Source: Planctomycetota bacterium | GTDB taxonomy: Bacteria > Planctomycetota > Phycisphaerae > UBA1845 | DNA: 64,000 nt | Direction of reading: 5' to 3' | Assembly: GCA_029558835.1 (NCBI GenBank) | Contig: JAKQDH010000008.1 | Coordinates: 162,641-226,640, forward strand | In this document: positions 43,567 through 52,669 of the stretch, one piece after another | How the letters are laid out: the number at the start of each line of letters is the position of its first letter | Position numbering within the stretch: position 1 is the first letter of the stretch | Program-made: the position numbers and the translations under genes | The notes under the pieces: generated by a model | The model's database searches: none | What the model was told of the DNA's origin: nothing | Seen by the model: the letters and a program-made list of their open reading frames with translations, nothing else

Positions 43567-45173
43567 CCGGCCGGTGGCAACCGGCGGTCACCCCGCGTGG
43601 CCGCACAAGCGGCGCGGGGAGCGCGCCGCGGCCGCGGCTGGGCCATCGGCCGCGCGGGCGGGCGAGTCTCGTCCTCGCCTGTACCCTGGCTGCCGGCGTC
43701 GGCAGCGGCGGCATCAGTCTTCTCGGGTGCTACGCCCCACCGCAGCAACCCCCGGCGTCGTCGGAGATTACCGCCGTGCGGGTGTCGATTCTCGGCGTCG
43801 AGCACCTGACGCCGCCGGCCACCGGCTACGAGCGCGTCTACAAGCCGGCCGCGATCGCGCCGGACGGGTCGGCGGGCTTCTTCCTCAGCGTGGCCGTCCG
43901 GGACCAGCAGGCGCTGCAACTGCGTCTCAAGGTGGTGCCGGCGCAAACGAGCAGTGCACTGGTGGCGGTCGCGGCGCCGGGCACGGCCGGCGAACGAGCG
44001 CTGGGCGGCTTGCCGCAGGCGTTCAACGCCAACACGACCGCGTTGTTGGCGGCGGGACGCGGCTTCTGGTGGCTGGACGAGGGACCGGGCCCGCCGGATG
44101 ACCTCGGTTGGCGTTTGGGGGTGGTGCTGCCCGGCGCGCTGCTCGGCGAGCACGGGCGTCTGGAAGTGTTCGCCGCGGACGGGGCGGACGGGGCACCGCT
44201 GGGCGGTGATCGCATCGACCTGGTGCGGGATTTCTTCTACTTGGCCGTCATTGGCGACTCGATCCAGTGGGGCAACGGCTTGCGCGAGGAGGACAAGATC
44301 TGGGCACGAGTCGCCCGCGTGATTGCCGAGGAAACGGGACGCTACGTGGTCACCCAGGTCCATGCCCAAGCCGGGGCGGAGATCCTGCCGTCCGAGTCGG
44401 ACACCCCCTGCTTCTGGAACTGCTACGGCGAGGTGCCTCGGGTCACCACGTCCGTTACGCTCCAGGCCCAGTTGATCGAGCGGCCGGAGTTGATGGACCT
44501 GGTCCTGATGGATGGATGCATCAACGACGTCGGGGTGGAGACCATCATCGACCCGCTGGTGCCGCTTGAGGAATTGACCGCCCTCACCGAGCAGTCCTGC
44601 GGTCCGGACATGAGCACGCTGCTGCGGCAGGTGCGGACGCTCGCGCCCCAGGCGCCCCTGGTGGTGACCGGGTACTTTCCGATTGTCGGGCGGCAGTCCG
44701 ATGTCTTCGGGGTGCGGCGGTGGGCGGATTCGAAGGACATCACGCTGGGCGAGGAGACGGAGACCCTGCTGCAAACGCTGGTTGACCATTCCATGCTTTT
44801 CTGGGAGACCGCCCATGCCGGACTGACCCAGGCCGTCGCGGAGGTCAACACGGAAAGCGCCGCGGGACCGATGGCCGCCTTTGCCGACCCCGGCTTCACG
44901 GAGGAGCATGCCGTCTTCACGCCGGACCGATGGCTCTGGAGCCTGACCGCCGACGGCGACCTCGCGCAACTGTTCGAACTCGACCTGGACCTGTTTCCCG
45001 AGGACCCGCTGTTCGCGTTTCGAGCGGCCCGCTGCTTCGATGACAACGCGGTGCTGGGTCTGGTCGGCTGTTTGTACGCGTCCGTCGGGCATCCCAACCC
45101 GCGCGGAGCCCAAGCCTATGCCGACGCGGTCATCGCCCAACTACGCGTGCTGGGCGTCCTGCCGCCGGCGTGA
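43563..45173 (+). CDS. SGNH/GDSL-type hydrolase lipoprotein
   Basis: 536 residues. A long basic N-terminus leads to a lipoprotein-like signal (SLVLACTLAAGVGSGGISLLGC, Cys about residue 56; a later start may be used). A beta domain (about 65-215) precedes an SGNH hydrolase domain: block I VIGDSIQWGNGL (nucleophile Ser), block III-like MDGCIND, and a final GHPNPRGAQAYADAV matching the block V His. It probably cleaves an ester (lipid, polysaccharide acetyl or other) at the envelope. It is coupled to the small lipoprotein by a 4-base overlap. Confidence 0.82.
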   Translation: MTGRWQPAVTPRGRTSGAGSAPRPRLGHRPRGRASLVLACTLAAGVGSGGISLLGCYAPPQQPPASSEITAVRVSILGVEHLTPPATGYERVYKPAAIAPDGSAGFFLSVAVRDQQALQLRLKVVPAQTSSALVAVAAPGTAGERALGGLPQAFNANTTALLAAGRGFWWLDEGPGPPDDLGWRLGVVLPGALLGEHGRLEVFAADGADGAPLGGDRIDLVRDFFYLAVIGDSIQWGNGLREEDKIWARVARVIAEETGRYVVTQVHAQAGAEILPSESDTPCFWNCYGEVPRVTTSVTLQAQLIERPELMDLVLMDGCINDVGVETIIDPLVPLEELTALTEQSCGPDMSTLLRQVRTLAPQAPLVVTGYFPIVGRQSDVFGVRRWADSKDITLGEETETLLQTLVDHSMLFWETAHAGLTQAVAEVNTESAAGPMAAFADPGFTEEHAVFTPDRWLWSLTADGDLAQLFELDLDLFPEDPLFAFRAARCFDDNAVLGLVGCLYASVGHPNPRGAQAYADAVIAQLRVLGVLPPA

Positions 45174-45752
45174 GTTCGTCGCTTCACCCGGTTCACATCG
45201 CGCTCCGTGGATGAGTCGCAACCCAGCGCAAACGCCGTAAGGCTTCCGACCAGCACCGCGAGGCCCCGCGTTTCCACTCGGGCTCCGTTGCCACGACCCT
45301 GCTTGGTTAACAGAGGGCGCGGACCGGCCGAGGCCCGATAGAACATCGCCCCATCGGCATGACTTTGTGTGAACTTGTGCGAGGAGGCGGGCGCGGGCGT
45401 CGCCCCAGCGTGCCGACGCTCACCTGCGCCGAGTTTGGGCATGCCCCCCGACTGCTCCCTCTGGACTACGAATGCTCGGCTTCTGCCCGGCCCGCGACGA
45501 TTCCGTGGTACCGGCGTTCCACCGGTGGCCCCACGGGCGAGACGCCCGTACCACGTACGGAGCCGCGGGCAAGGCCCACATTGTGTGGACACGTGTAAAC
45601 GCTCCGCAGGTGCTAACCAACGCCGCGGGCGTTTGTCTTACCACGCGAACGTTGCCCACGGGCGGAAGGGCGCGGGCAAGGGTCCTTCAGCCGGGTCAGC
45701 GGGAAACGGCGCACGCGGGTGCGTGGAGAACACTTACGGGGAGGTTCGAGAC
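45174..45752. other. Intergenic region, repeat remnants
   Basis: About 580 bases. Holds small hairpins of the CACCGGTGG and GGGCGAGACGCCC type near 45510-45560 and a fragment of family 1 (GTTTGGGCATGCCCCC near 45435). No gene recognised besides the small lipoprotein that follows. Confidence 0.5.
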
Positions 45753-46007
45753 ATGAAGCGTTTTGTCGCTCTGCTGCTGATCGGCGCGGCCACGCTGGCT
45801 CAGGCCGGTTGCGTAGTCGTCGCCACCAACAGGGGTCCCATTGGCACCGCCCGTCGGCAGGTCGTCAGTGTGGACGGCAAGCTGTACGTGGTGGACATGC
45901 AGGACCACACGTACTACCGGATCGAGCCGGCCGGTGACGAGGGCACGGCCACCGTGACCTACCAGGCCAGCAAGATCGAGGTGCAGGCCGAGGCCGACGG
46001 CAAGTAG
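45753..46007 (+). CDS. Small lipoprotein
   Basis: 84 residues. ATG 45753 has GGGGAGG upstream. Lipoprotein signal MKRFVALLLIGAATLAQAGC with the Cys at residue 20. The mature part is ~65 residues: beta-rich (VVSVDGKLYVVDMQDHTYYR) and ending in an acidic segment (EVQAEADGK). It stands alone between repeats. Function unknown. Confidence 0.78.
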   Translation: MKRFVALLLIGAATLAQAGCVVVATNRGPIGTARRQVVSVDGKLYVVDMQDHTYYRIEPAGDEGTATVTYQASKIEVQAEADGK

Positions 46008-46437
46008 CCGATGTTTCTGAGCGAGGCGCACGTCTCGCAGAGAGCACCTCGCAACAAGGAAGCCGACCGACGATTGGGGGTGGCATGGCCAAGCGCAGCG
46101 CCGCCATGCTTCCCCACGTGCCCGACGCTCTCATCCGCAACAGCATGCCGGCGCCTGCGGCTTGGGCATGCCACCCACCGTCCCCGGCACGTTTCCGCTT
46201 CCGTTGTTCACTGAATCCGTTGTCCCCGCCGCGGTCCGTTCCTTATCGCGGGACTGTCGAACATCAATTATTGCGGAACCGTTGTAGGTTCTCCGGGACA
46301 GCGCTAGAATCCGGCCGGACCGGAGGGGCGCCGGGCTTCCGCGACGGCGCTCGCCAATGCTGCAACTTGTGCCTGTTCCGCGTCACGGTGGGCAACGCTC
46401 CAGCCCAGGCCGGGGGCGCACAGCCGGAGATCACTCT
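46008..46437. other. Intergenic region with a family-1 element
   Basis: About 430 bases containing the family-1 palindrome at 46079-46175 and the upstream region of the citrate synthase gene. No gene recognised. Confidence 0.55.
46079..46175. repeat. Palindromic element, family 1
   Basis: GGTGGCATGGCCAAGC at the left, GCTTGGGCATGCCACC at the right, internal arms GCCGCCATGC and GCATGCCGGCGC. 97 bases. Confidence 0.88.
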
Positions 46438-47745
46438 ATGCCGACTCTTCAGGAAGTGCTGCACGCGAAGATTCCCGCGTATCGTGAGGAAGTCCAGAGG
46501 CTCTCGACCAAGTACGGCGACAAGGTCATCTCGGAGGTGACCGTGGCCCAGGCCTATGGAGGCATGCGCGGGGTGAAGGCGATGGTCTGCGACACCTCGG
46601 TGGTGGACGCGGACAAGGGCCTGTACGTACGCGGGCGTCCCCTGCAGGAGATCAAGCACCTCTGGCCGGAGGAAGTGTTCTACCTGCTGCTGACCGGCGA
46701 GCTGCCCGACGCCCAGGGCAAGCAGGCGCTCCAGCGCGAGCTGGACCGCCGTTCCCAGGTGCCCGACTACGTGTGGAACCTGCTCCGCGCGATGGCGGAC
46801 GACACGCATCCCATGTGCATGCTGGCGACGGGGGTGCTGGTCATGGCGCGGGAGAGCATCTTCCGCAAGTGGTACGACAAGGGCATGAAGCGCGAGGACT
46901 ACTGGCTGGCGATGATGGAGGACGCCCTGAATATCCTGGCGAAGCTGCCGGTGATCGCGGCCGGCATCTACCGCATCCGCTACCGGCACGGGGGCGTGAT
47001 GCAGTGGACGCCGGGGTTGGACTACGCGGCCAACTACGCCAACATGCTGGGCATTGCCGACCCGGCCGAGGCCTTCGCCAAGATGATGCGCCTGTTCATG
47101 AACTTCCACGCCGACCACGAAAGCGGCAACGTGTCGGCGAACACCTGCCACACGGTCGGTTCCGCCCTGTCGGACGCGTACTACGCGGTGTCGGCCGGGC
47201 TCAACGGACTCGCCGGCCCGCTGCACGGACTGGCCGCGCAGGAAAGCGTAGCGTGGATCCTGCACGTGATCGACGAGTTCGGCGGGGTGCCCACGGAGGC
47301 GCAGCTCCGCGAGCACGCCTTCGAGACGCTACGGAGCGGGCGGGTGATTCCCGGTTACGGCCACGCCGTGCTGCGCGTGGTCGATCAACGCTACGTGGGG
47401 CTGCATGAGTTCGGCAAGCAACACCTGCCGGAAGACCCGCTGCTGCAAACGGTGGACCGCCTGTACAAGGTCGTGCCCGAGGTGCTGCGGGAGTACTCCG
47501 AGGAACGCGTCAAGGCGGGCAAACACCCGATCGCCAACTGCTGGCCGAACGTGGACGCGATCTCGGGCACCTTGCTGTACCACTTCGGGCTGACGGAGTT
47601 TCCGTACTACACAGTGCTGTTCTCGGTGTCCCGGACGATGGGCATGCTCGCCCAGTTGATCCTGAACCGGGCCCTGAACACGCCCATTGTGCGACCGAAG
47701 TCCGTCACGACCGAGTGGATCAGGCAACAGGTGCGCAAGAACTGA
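46438..47745 (+). CDS. Citrate synthase, eukaryotic/mitochondrial type
   Basis: A 435-residue enzyme condensing oxaloacetate and acetyl-CoA at the entry of the TCA cycle. ATG 46438 follows GGAG. The core blocks resemble the mitochondrial class: NFHADHESGNVSANTCHTVG, GLNGLAGPLHGLAAQESVAW (catalytic His about 262), IPGYGHAVLR (His about 308) and CWPNVDAISGTLLYHFGL (Asp about 371). Typical bacterial GltA differs clearly in these segments. It is not in an operon with sdhCAB, which lies 2-7 kb downstream on the other strand. Confidence 0.93.
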   Translation: MPTLQEVLHAKIPAYREEVQRLSTKYGDKVISEVTVAQAYGGMRGVKAMVCDTSVVDADKGLYVRGRPLQEIKHLWPEEVFYLLLTGELPDAQGKQALQRELDRRSQVPDYVWNLLRAMADDTHPMCMLATGVLVMARESIFRKWYDKGMKREDYWLAMMEDALNILAKLPVIAAGIYRIRYRHGGVMQWTPGLDYAANYANMLGIADPAEAFAKMMRLFMNFHADHESGNVSANTCHTVGSALSDAYYAVSAGLNGLAGPLHGLAAQESVAWILHVIDEFGGVPTEAQLREHAFETLRSGRVIPGYGHAVLRVVDQRYVGLHEFGKQHLPEDPLLQTVDRLYKVVPEVLREYSEERVKAGKHPIANCWPNVDAISGTLLYHFGLTEFPYYTVLFSVSRTMGMLAQLILNRALNTPIVRPKSVTTEWIRQQVRKN

Positions 47746-47760
47746 CCGCGCCGGTCGGGG

Positions 47761-47809
47761 CACGGGCGTCCCGCCCGTGGTCGAACTGTGGCGCGGGCGT
47801 CCCGCCCGT
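47761..47809. repeat. Two GGGCGTCCCGCCCGT hairpins after citrate synthase gene
   Basis: CACGGGC-GTCCC-GCCCGTG at 47761-47779, then a second GCGGGCGTCCCGCCCG at 47792-47809. It may end citrate synthase transcription, but it lacks a T-run. Similar motifs recur near 45545 and 54365. Confidence 0.5.
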
Positions 47810-47863
47810 CGATCGCCCCGGCCGAATAACTTCGCTGAATGGGGAAGCCGACCAGCCGCGCGG

Positions 47864-47960
47864 GGCGGCATGGCCAAGCGCAGCGCCGCCATGCTCTCCC
47901 AGGTACCCGACACTCTCGTCTGCAACAGCATGCCGGCGCCTTCGGCTTGGGCATGCCACC
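47864..47960. repeat. Palindromic element, family 1
   Basis: Left GGCGGCATGGCCAAGC, right GCTTGGGCATGCCACC, internal GCCGCCATGC and GCATGCCGGCGCC. 97 bases, between convergent genes. Confidence 0.88.
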
Positions 47961-48023
47961 CGGCGCGCTCGCCCTGGCCATGCCGCGCGTTCGGTCGCCC
48001 GGCTTCCCCCAGGGTACTATCGC

Positions 48024-49571
48024 TCAGGGTGCCTCCGGCAGCGGCGGATCAGCGGCCAGGACCTCCAGGTTCAGAGAGCCGATCATCTTGATGAGCGGCA
48101 GGCTCAGATCGGCGAGCCCGGCGTCCTTCAACGACGAAACCGCCAGGGCGATGCGGGTGGGGCCGCACTGCGTCTCGCCGAGAGCCGCGTCGATGTCGTA
48201 CCACGCGCCGTGGATCCACACCTGCGTCCACAGGTGATAGCCGAAGAGGTGCTCCCTGCCGCCGAATTGCGGCACGTACGCCAGACCGACCACCACGCGC
48301 GAGGGGAGCCCACGCAGCCTCGCCAGCGCGGCCAGCAGGATGCCGTGCTCGCTGCAATCGCCCTCCTTGTTGCGGCAGACCTCGTTGGCCGTGGCGAAAC
48401 CAATGTTGAGGCTCTTGGTCTTCACGTAGTCGGAGACGAAGCGCCGCAACCGGTCGGCCAGGGCGAACGGCTCAGTCACGTCGCCGGCGGCCTGTTCCGC
48501 CAGCTTGATGAGCTCCGGGTCCTGCAAGTTCATCATCAGATTGCTTTGCAGGTACTCGGCCAGCACCGCCGGCGGCGGGAGGGGCTGGGCGTCCGCAGGG
48601 AGCTTGTGCTCCTGCCGGGTGACGGTCACTTCGGCGGTGCCGTCCGGAACGTTGCGAACCGCCTGCATGCCGGTAGTCGGGAGACTGTTCAACTGGAGCG
48701 CCGGGTCCTTGCCGCTGATGCGGTACTTGACCTGCTTGAGCCGGTCGGTCGGCAGCGGCCGGACCGGAATCGTCGTCTGCATGAAGAACTCCGGCGGGAC
48801 GAATTCCGCCAGGGCACTCTCCTCATCCGAGGTAATCATCTCCAGATTGCCCACGCCCGGCATGGGGACCGTGGCCTTCAGCGTCCAGCCGTGTTTGTCC
48901 ACCCAGGTGATCGTCTCGTAGCTGCCGCCGGGCGTGGACATGCCCACGGTGACGCGCTGGCCGCGAAGCTCCTTCCCCCGCACCGTAAAGGACTCCCACT
49001 CGCCCACGCGCGTGACCGCCTCGACGCCGTCATCGAGGCGCAGATCCGGCACGTACATCTTCAGCGTGTATTCGGTGCCGGGCTGGAACCCGCGCAGCAG
49101 GCTCTCGCGGAAAGCACCCCAGAGCATCACCGCGCCGGCCGGGAAATCGTAGGTGGACTTGTTCTCCACCCCGAACTGGGAGGCAACCACCGTCACCTTG
49201 CCCTGCTCGATGGTTCCCTTCAGGCTGAGCTTCGCCTGGGCCATGTCCATTTCCGAGCTGAACGAAACCGGCGTTCCGTCGAGCTTCTCGGTAAACTCCT
49301 GCGTGATGGCGATGCCCACCTTCTGGTTCGCCCGGGCGAGCTGGATGCTCAGGTGCATGCGGCTGTGGATAAGATCGCCCGCGCGGGACATCGTGGATTG
49401 GCCGTAGCCGATCTTGCTGCCCGACAGGTACACCTCGAGCCAGTCATCGCTGAAGCGACCCTGCGGCGGGTCATTCGGGTCCAGAGGCCCCGGCGTCGAG
49501 CCCGCCCACACGGGCAACACCCACCCGAGCAACGCCGCGATCAACAACGCGCGACCCAAGACATTCAACAT
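48024..49571 (-). CDS. Exported transglutaminase-like (cysteine peptidase fold) protein
   Basis: 515 residues. ATG 49571 has GGGAGGA upstream and opens the signal peptide MLNVLGRALLIAALLGWVLP. A ~300-residue beta-rich N-terminal domain is followed by a transglutaminase core: Cys in NKEGDCSEHGILLAALARL (about 403), His in FGYHLWTQVWI (about 444) and Asp in WYDIDAAL. Family members act as amidases, peptidases or crosslinking enzymes. It probably acts in the periplasm; substrate unknown. Confidence 0.85.
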   Translation of the reverse strand: MLNVLGRALLIAALLGWVLPVWAGSTPGPLDPNDPPQGRFSDDWLEVYLSGSKIGYGQSTMSRAGDLIHSRMHLSIQLARANQKVGIAITQEFTEKLDGTPVSFSSEMDMAQAKLSLKGTIEQGKVTVVASQFGVENKSTYDFPAGAVMLWGAFRESLLRGFQPGTEYTLKMYVPDLRLDDGVEAVTRVGEWESFTVRGKELRGQRVTVGMSTPGGSYETITWVDKHGWTLKATVPMPGVGNLEMITSDEESALAEFVPPEFFMQTTIPVRPLPTDRLKQVKYRISGKDPALQLNSLPTTGMQAVRNVPDGTAEVTVTRQEHKLPADAQPLPPPAVLAEYLQSNLMMNLQDPELIKLAEQAAGDVTEPFALADRLRRFVSDYVKTKSLNIGFATANEVCRNKEGDCSEHGILLAALARLRGLPSRVVVGLAYVPQFGGREHLFGYHLWTQVWIHGAWYDIDAALGETQCGPTRIALAVSSLKDAGLADLSLPLIKMIGSLNLEVLAADPPLPEAP

Positions 49572-49609
49572 GGATGCGTCCTCCCGAACGCTGGCGGCGG
49601 AGACTGTTG

Positions 49610-49631
49610 CGTCGGCCCCCCGCGGCCGACG
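49610..49631. repeat. GTCGGCC/GGCCGAC hairpin
   Basis: CGTCGGCC, CCCCGC, GGCCGACG: identical to the hairpin at 60937-60958. Confidence 0.65.
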
Positions 49632-49647
49632 TAGATGCGTTCCGGCG

Positions 49648-49742
49648 GGTGGCATGGCCAAGCGCAGCGCCGCCATGCCTTGCGCCGAGCGAATCCTCTT
49701 CCCCCAACCGCATGCCGGCGCCCTCGGCTTGGGCATGCCACC
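49648..49742. repeat. Palindromic element, family 1
   Basis: GGTGGCATGGCCAAGC to GCTTGGGCATGCCACC, 95 bases, between the transglutaminase gene and sdhB. Confidence 0.88.
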
Positions 49743-49827
49743 GCACACCGGCCTTTGCTTCTCGTGTCCACCGAAGCCGCGCTCAGGGGGTCGAGGCCGC
49801 CCACGCGTTCGGCGGGTACAACCCGCC

Positions 49828-50577
49828 CTACTTGCAGAACACGTCCTTGAGCCACTGCACGGTAGTCTGGCGACCCAGCTCACCAATGGCCGTGGTCAGC
49901 GGAATATCCTTGGGACACACCTGCACGCAGTTCTGGGCGTTGCCACAGTCGGTGATGCCGCCGTCCTGCATGATGGCGTGCAGACGGTCCTCGCGGAAGA
50001 ACTCGCCGGTGGGATGGGCGTTGTGCAGATAGACCTGACCCAGCGGGGCGGGGCCGATGAACTTCGACCCGCCGTGGTACTGAGGGCACGCCTCCATGCA
50101 GCAGCCGCAGGTCATGCAACGCGAGAACAGGTAGCGGACGGACTGCTCCTTCGGGGAGATGCGCGGGGCCTGAACGTGAATGTCGTAAGAGCCCTCGATC
50201 GGCACCCACGCCTGCACCTGCCCCAAGGCGGTGAACATCCGCGTCCGGTCGACGACCAGGTCGCGCACCACCGGAAACTTGGAGAGCGGCTCCAGCACGA
50301 TGGGCTGTTCCAGCTCGTCAATCAGCGCGGCGCAGGACTGCCGCGGCACGCCGTTGACGATCATCGAGCACGCCCCGCAGACCTCCTCCATGCAGTTGCA
50401 GTCCCAGGCCACCGGGTTGACACGCTGCCCCGCCCGGTTGACCGGGTGCTCGCGCAGATACATCAGGGCCGAGACCACGTTGTGCCCGGGAGAATAGGGC
50501 ATGACGAACTCCTCCCAGTACGACGGGCTCTGCGGGTCCGCCTGACGCTTGATCTTGAACGCGATCTCCTTCGGCAT
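49828..50577 (-). CDS. sdhB: Succinate dehydrogenase/fumarate reductase iron-sulfur subunit
   Basis: 249 residues. ATG 50577 has GGGAG upstream. The N-terminal ferredoxin-like domain has the [2Fe-2S] cysteines in WDCNCMEEVCGACSMIVNG. The C-terminal domain has SRCMTCGCCMEACPQY and CGNAQNCVQVCPKDIP for the [4Fe-4S] and [3Fe-4S] clusters. It passes electrons from the flavoprotein to quinone via SdhC. Third gene of sdhCAB; a family-1 repeat (50627-50723) lies between sdhA and sdhB. Confidence 0.95.
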   Translation of the reverse strand: MPKEIAFKIKRQADPQSPSYWEEFVMPYSPGHNVVSALMYLREHPVNRAGQRVNPVAWDCNCMEEVCGACSMIVNGVPRQSCAALIDELEQPIVLEPLSKFPVVRDLVVDRTRMFTALGQVQAWVPIEGSYDIHVQAPRISPKEQSVRYLFSRCMTCGCCMEACPQYHGGSKFIGPAPLGQVYLHNAHPTGEFFREDRLHAIMQDGGITDCGNAQNCVQVCPKDIPLTTAIGELGRQTTVQWLKDVFCK

Positions 50578-50626
50578 CGACACCACTCCCGAACTACACA
50601 GGACCAGCCGAAAGGGAAACGAGCCG

Positions 50627-50723
50627 GGTGGCATGCCCAAGCCAAAGGCGCCGGCATGCGGTCACGCCGCGCGTGGGCCTCATCGGGGTAGGGCATGGCG
50701 GCACGGCGCTTGGCCATGCCACC
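50627..50723. repeat. Palindromic element, family 1, within the sdh operon
   Basis: GGTGGCATGCCCAAGC to GCTTGGCCATGCCACC, 97 bases, opposite orientation to most copies. It lies between sdhA and sdhB, so it should be transcribed and fold in the mRNA. Confidence 0.88.
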
Positions 50724-50770
50724 CCCTTCCGACTTTCAGTTTCCCTGTGGCGTGCAGCCATTCAGACCTC

Positions 50771-52657
50771 CTAGCGGTAATCGCGCGGCTGCTCCGGCGC
50801 CATCACCGACAAATCGACCGGCTTGAACTCGAACTGCGGACCGTCCGGCGTCCAGGTCGCCACCGTGGCCTTGAGCCATTTCTCGTTGTTGGCTTTCCAC
50901 TTCGCCTTGTAGGCTTCGTATTCCGGGTCCCCGGCGAACTTGCCGGGCGGGACCTTCAGCTCGAACTCGGGCTTGAAGTGCGACCCGCGGCACTCATCGC
51001 GCAGCCGGGCGCCCTGGGCGATCACCTCCGCCAGCACGATCATGTCGTAAATCTGCCGCGCCCAGGACAAGGACTGGTTCGTCCACCCCCCGGAATCGTC
51101 CAGCGTGATCCGCCGGAACCGGTCCTTGAGGTCCCGGATGCCGGCGACGGCCTTGTCCAGCCCGGCGTTGTCGCGCTCCACGAACACGTGCTCCTGCATG
51201 ATCTCGCCGAGGGCGTGGTGCAGGGCGAAGGGGTTTTCCGGGCCGGAGGAAGACGTAATCGTGCGGTTGATCTCCTGCTGCCGGGCCAGTTCCTTCGTAA
51301 AGGAGTCCGCGGGGACATCGGCGGCGGTGCTCTTCAGAGTCTTCAGGTAAGCGCTGACCGCGTCGCCCGCGACCCGCCCGCTGAAGCTGGCGCTGAGCAG
51401 CGAGTTGGCCCCCAGCCGGTTGGCGCCGTGGTAGCCGCTGTCGCATTCGCCACAGGCGTAGAGCCCGGGGATCGTGGTCGCGTGGTTGCGCGGGCTGCTG
51501 TGCTTCATCCCGCCGGCAGTGCCGTCCTTCTCGTAGTCGACCAGGATGCCGCCCATCGAGTAGTGCATGGACGGGAAGATCTTCATCGGCCCGGTGTAGG
51601 GGTCCTCACCGGTGAAGGTCTGGTACATCTCCAGAATGCCGCCCAGCCGGTCCTCGAGAAACCGGCGCGGCCGGTGCGACAGGTCGAGGTACGCAATCTC
51701 CTTGCCGCCGACGCCCAATCCCATGTGACGCACCACGCGCACAATCGCCCGCGAGGCGATGTCGCGTGGCACGGTGTTGCCGTAGGCCGGATACCACTCC
51801 TCGAGGAAGTAGAACCGCTCCGCCTCGGGGATATCGACCGGGTCCCGCTGATCGCCGGCGTTGCGCGGCACCCAGATGCGCCCGCCTTCGCCCCGGCACG
51901 CTTCGGACATCAGCCGGTTCTTGTCGTGCCCCGGGATGGCCGTCGGGTGGAACTGCACGAACTCGCCGTTGGCGAACCTGGCGCCCTGCTGGTAGACGCG
52001 GGCGGCCGCTGCCCCCGTGCTGTTGGTCGACATCGTGGACCGACCCCAGATCAGCCCCAGCCCTCCGGTCGCCAGGATCACGGCATCGGCGCGAAACGCC
52101 TCCAGCTTCATCGTCTGCAAGTTCATCGCCACGATGCCGCGGCAGGTGCCGTTGCCGTCGCGAACGATGGAGAGGAACTCCCAGTCCTCGTACTTGGTGA
52201 TCTTGCCGTCCGCCTCGAAGCGCCGCACCTGCTCATCCACGGCGTAGAGCAACTGCTGACCCGTGGTCGCGCCGGCGAAGCAGGTACGCCGATTCTTGAC
52301 GCCGCCGAACAGCCGCTGGTCCATGGTGCCTTCCGGCGTGCGGCTGAACGTGACACCCATGCGGTCGAACGCCCGGATCAGCCCGGGCGCCTCCTCGCAC
52401 ATGCTCTTGATCGGCGGCTGGTCCGCGAGGTAGTCCCCGCCCTTGATGGTGTCCACGATGTGCTGCTGGATCGAGTCACGCTGCCCTTTCACGTCGAAGA
52501 CGGCGTTGATGCCGCCCTGGGCGCAGCATGAGTGCGAGCGCTTCACCGGGAAGAGCGAGAACAGCTTCACCGGGTAACCGTTCTCGGCCGCGCGCAGCGC
52601 CGCCCACAGACCGCCCAGCCCGCCGCCCACCACGATGACTTCCGGTTTCGCTGCGAT
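50771..52657 (-). CDS. sdhA: Succinate dehydrogenase/fumarate reductase flavoprotein subunit
   Basis: About 628 residues. Oxidises succinate at a covalently bound FAD. The Rossmann motif VIVVGGGLGGLWAALRAAE, the FAD-linking His region KRSHSCCAQGGINA, the active-site FHPTAIPGHD and ACGECDSGYHGANRLGANSL are intact. The start is a problem: no ATG, GTG or TTG precedes the first beta strand in frame. A strong AGGAGG ends 8 bases before ATC at 52657, giving xAIAAKPEVIVVGGG. Starting at GTG 52633 would remove the first strand. AUC initiation or a sequencing error (ATG to ATC) is the likely explanation. The start lies 12 bases past the sdhC stop. Confidence 0.93.
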   Translation of the reverse strand: MAAKPEVIVVGGGLGGLWAALRAAENGYPVKLFSLFPVKRSHSCCAQGGINAVFDVKGQRDSIQQHIVDTIKGGDYLADQPPIKSMCEEAPGLIRAFDRMGVTFSRTPEGTMDQRLFGGVKNRRTCFAGATTGQQLLYAVDEQVRRFEADGKITKYEDWEFLSIVRDGNGTCRGIVAMNLQTMKLEAFRADAVILATGGLGLIWGRSTMSTNSTGAAAARVYQQGARFANGEFVQFHPTAIPGHDKNRLMSEACRGEGGRIWVPRNAGDQRDPVDIPEAERFYFLEEWYPAYGNTVPRDIASRAIVRVVRHMGLGVGGKEIAYLDLSHRPRRFLEDRLGGILEMYQTFTGEDPYTGPMKIFPSMHYSMGGILVDYEKDGTAGGMKHSSPRNHATTIPGLYACGECDSGYHGANRLGANSLLSASFSGRVAGDAVSAYLKTLKSTAADVPADSFTKELARQQEINRTITSSSGPENPFALHHALGEIMQEHVFVERDNAGLDKAVAGIRDLKDRFRRITLDDSGGWTNQSLSWARQIYDMIVLAEVIAQGARLRDECRGSHFKPEFELKVPPGKFAGDPEYEAYKAKWKANNEKWLKATVATWTPDGPQFEFKPVDLSVMAPEQPRDYR

Positions 52658-52669
52658 GGCAGGAGCCTC

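Noticed and set aside
47715..49634. 639-codon plus-strand frame opposite the transglutaminase-like gene
   Set aside because: Antisense shadow that also reads through a family-1 repeat; no domain.
50549..52531. 660-codon plus-strand frame opposite sdhA
   Set aside because: Antisense shadow of a well-recognised flavoprotein gene.
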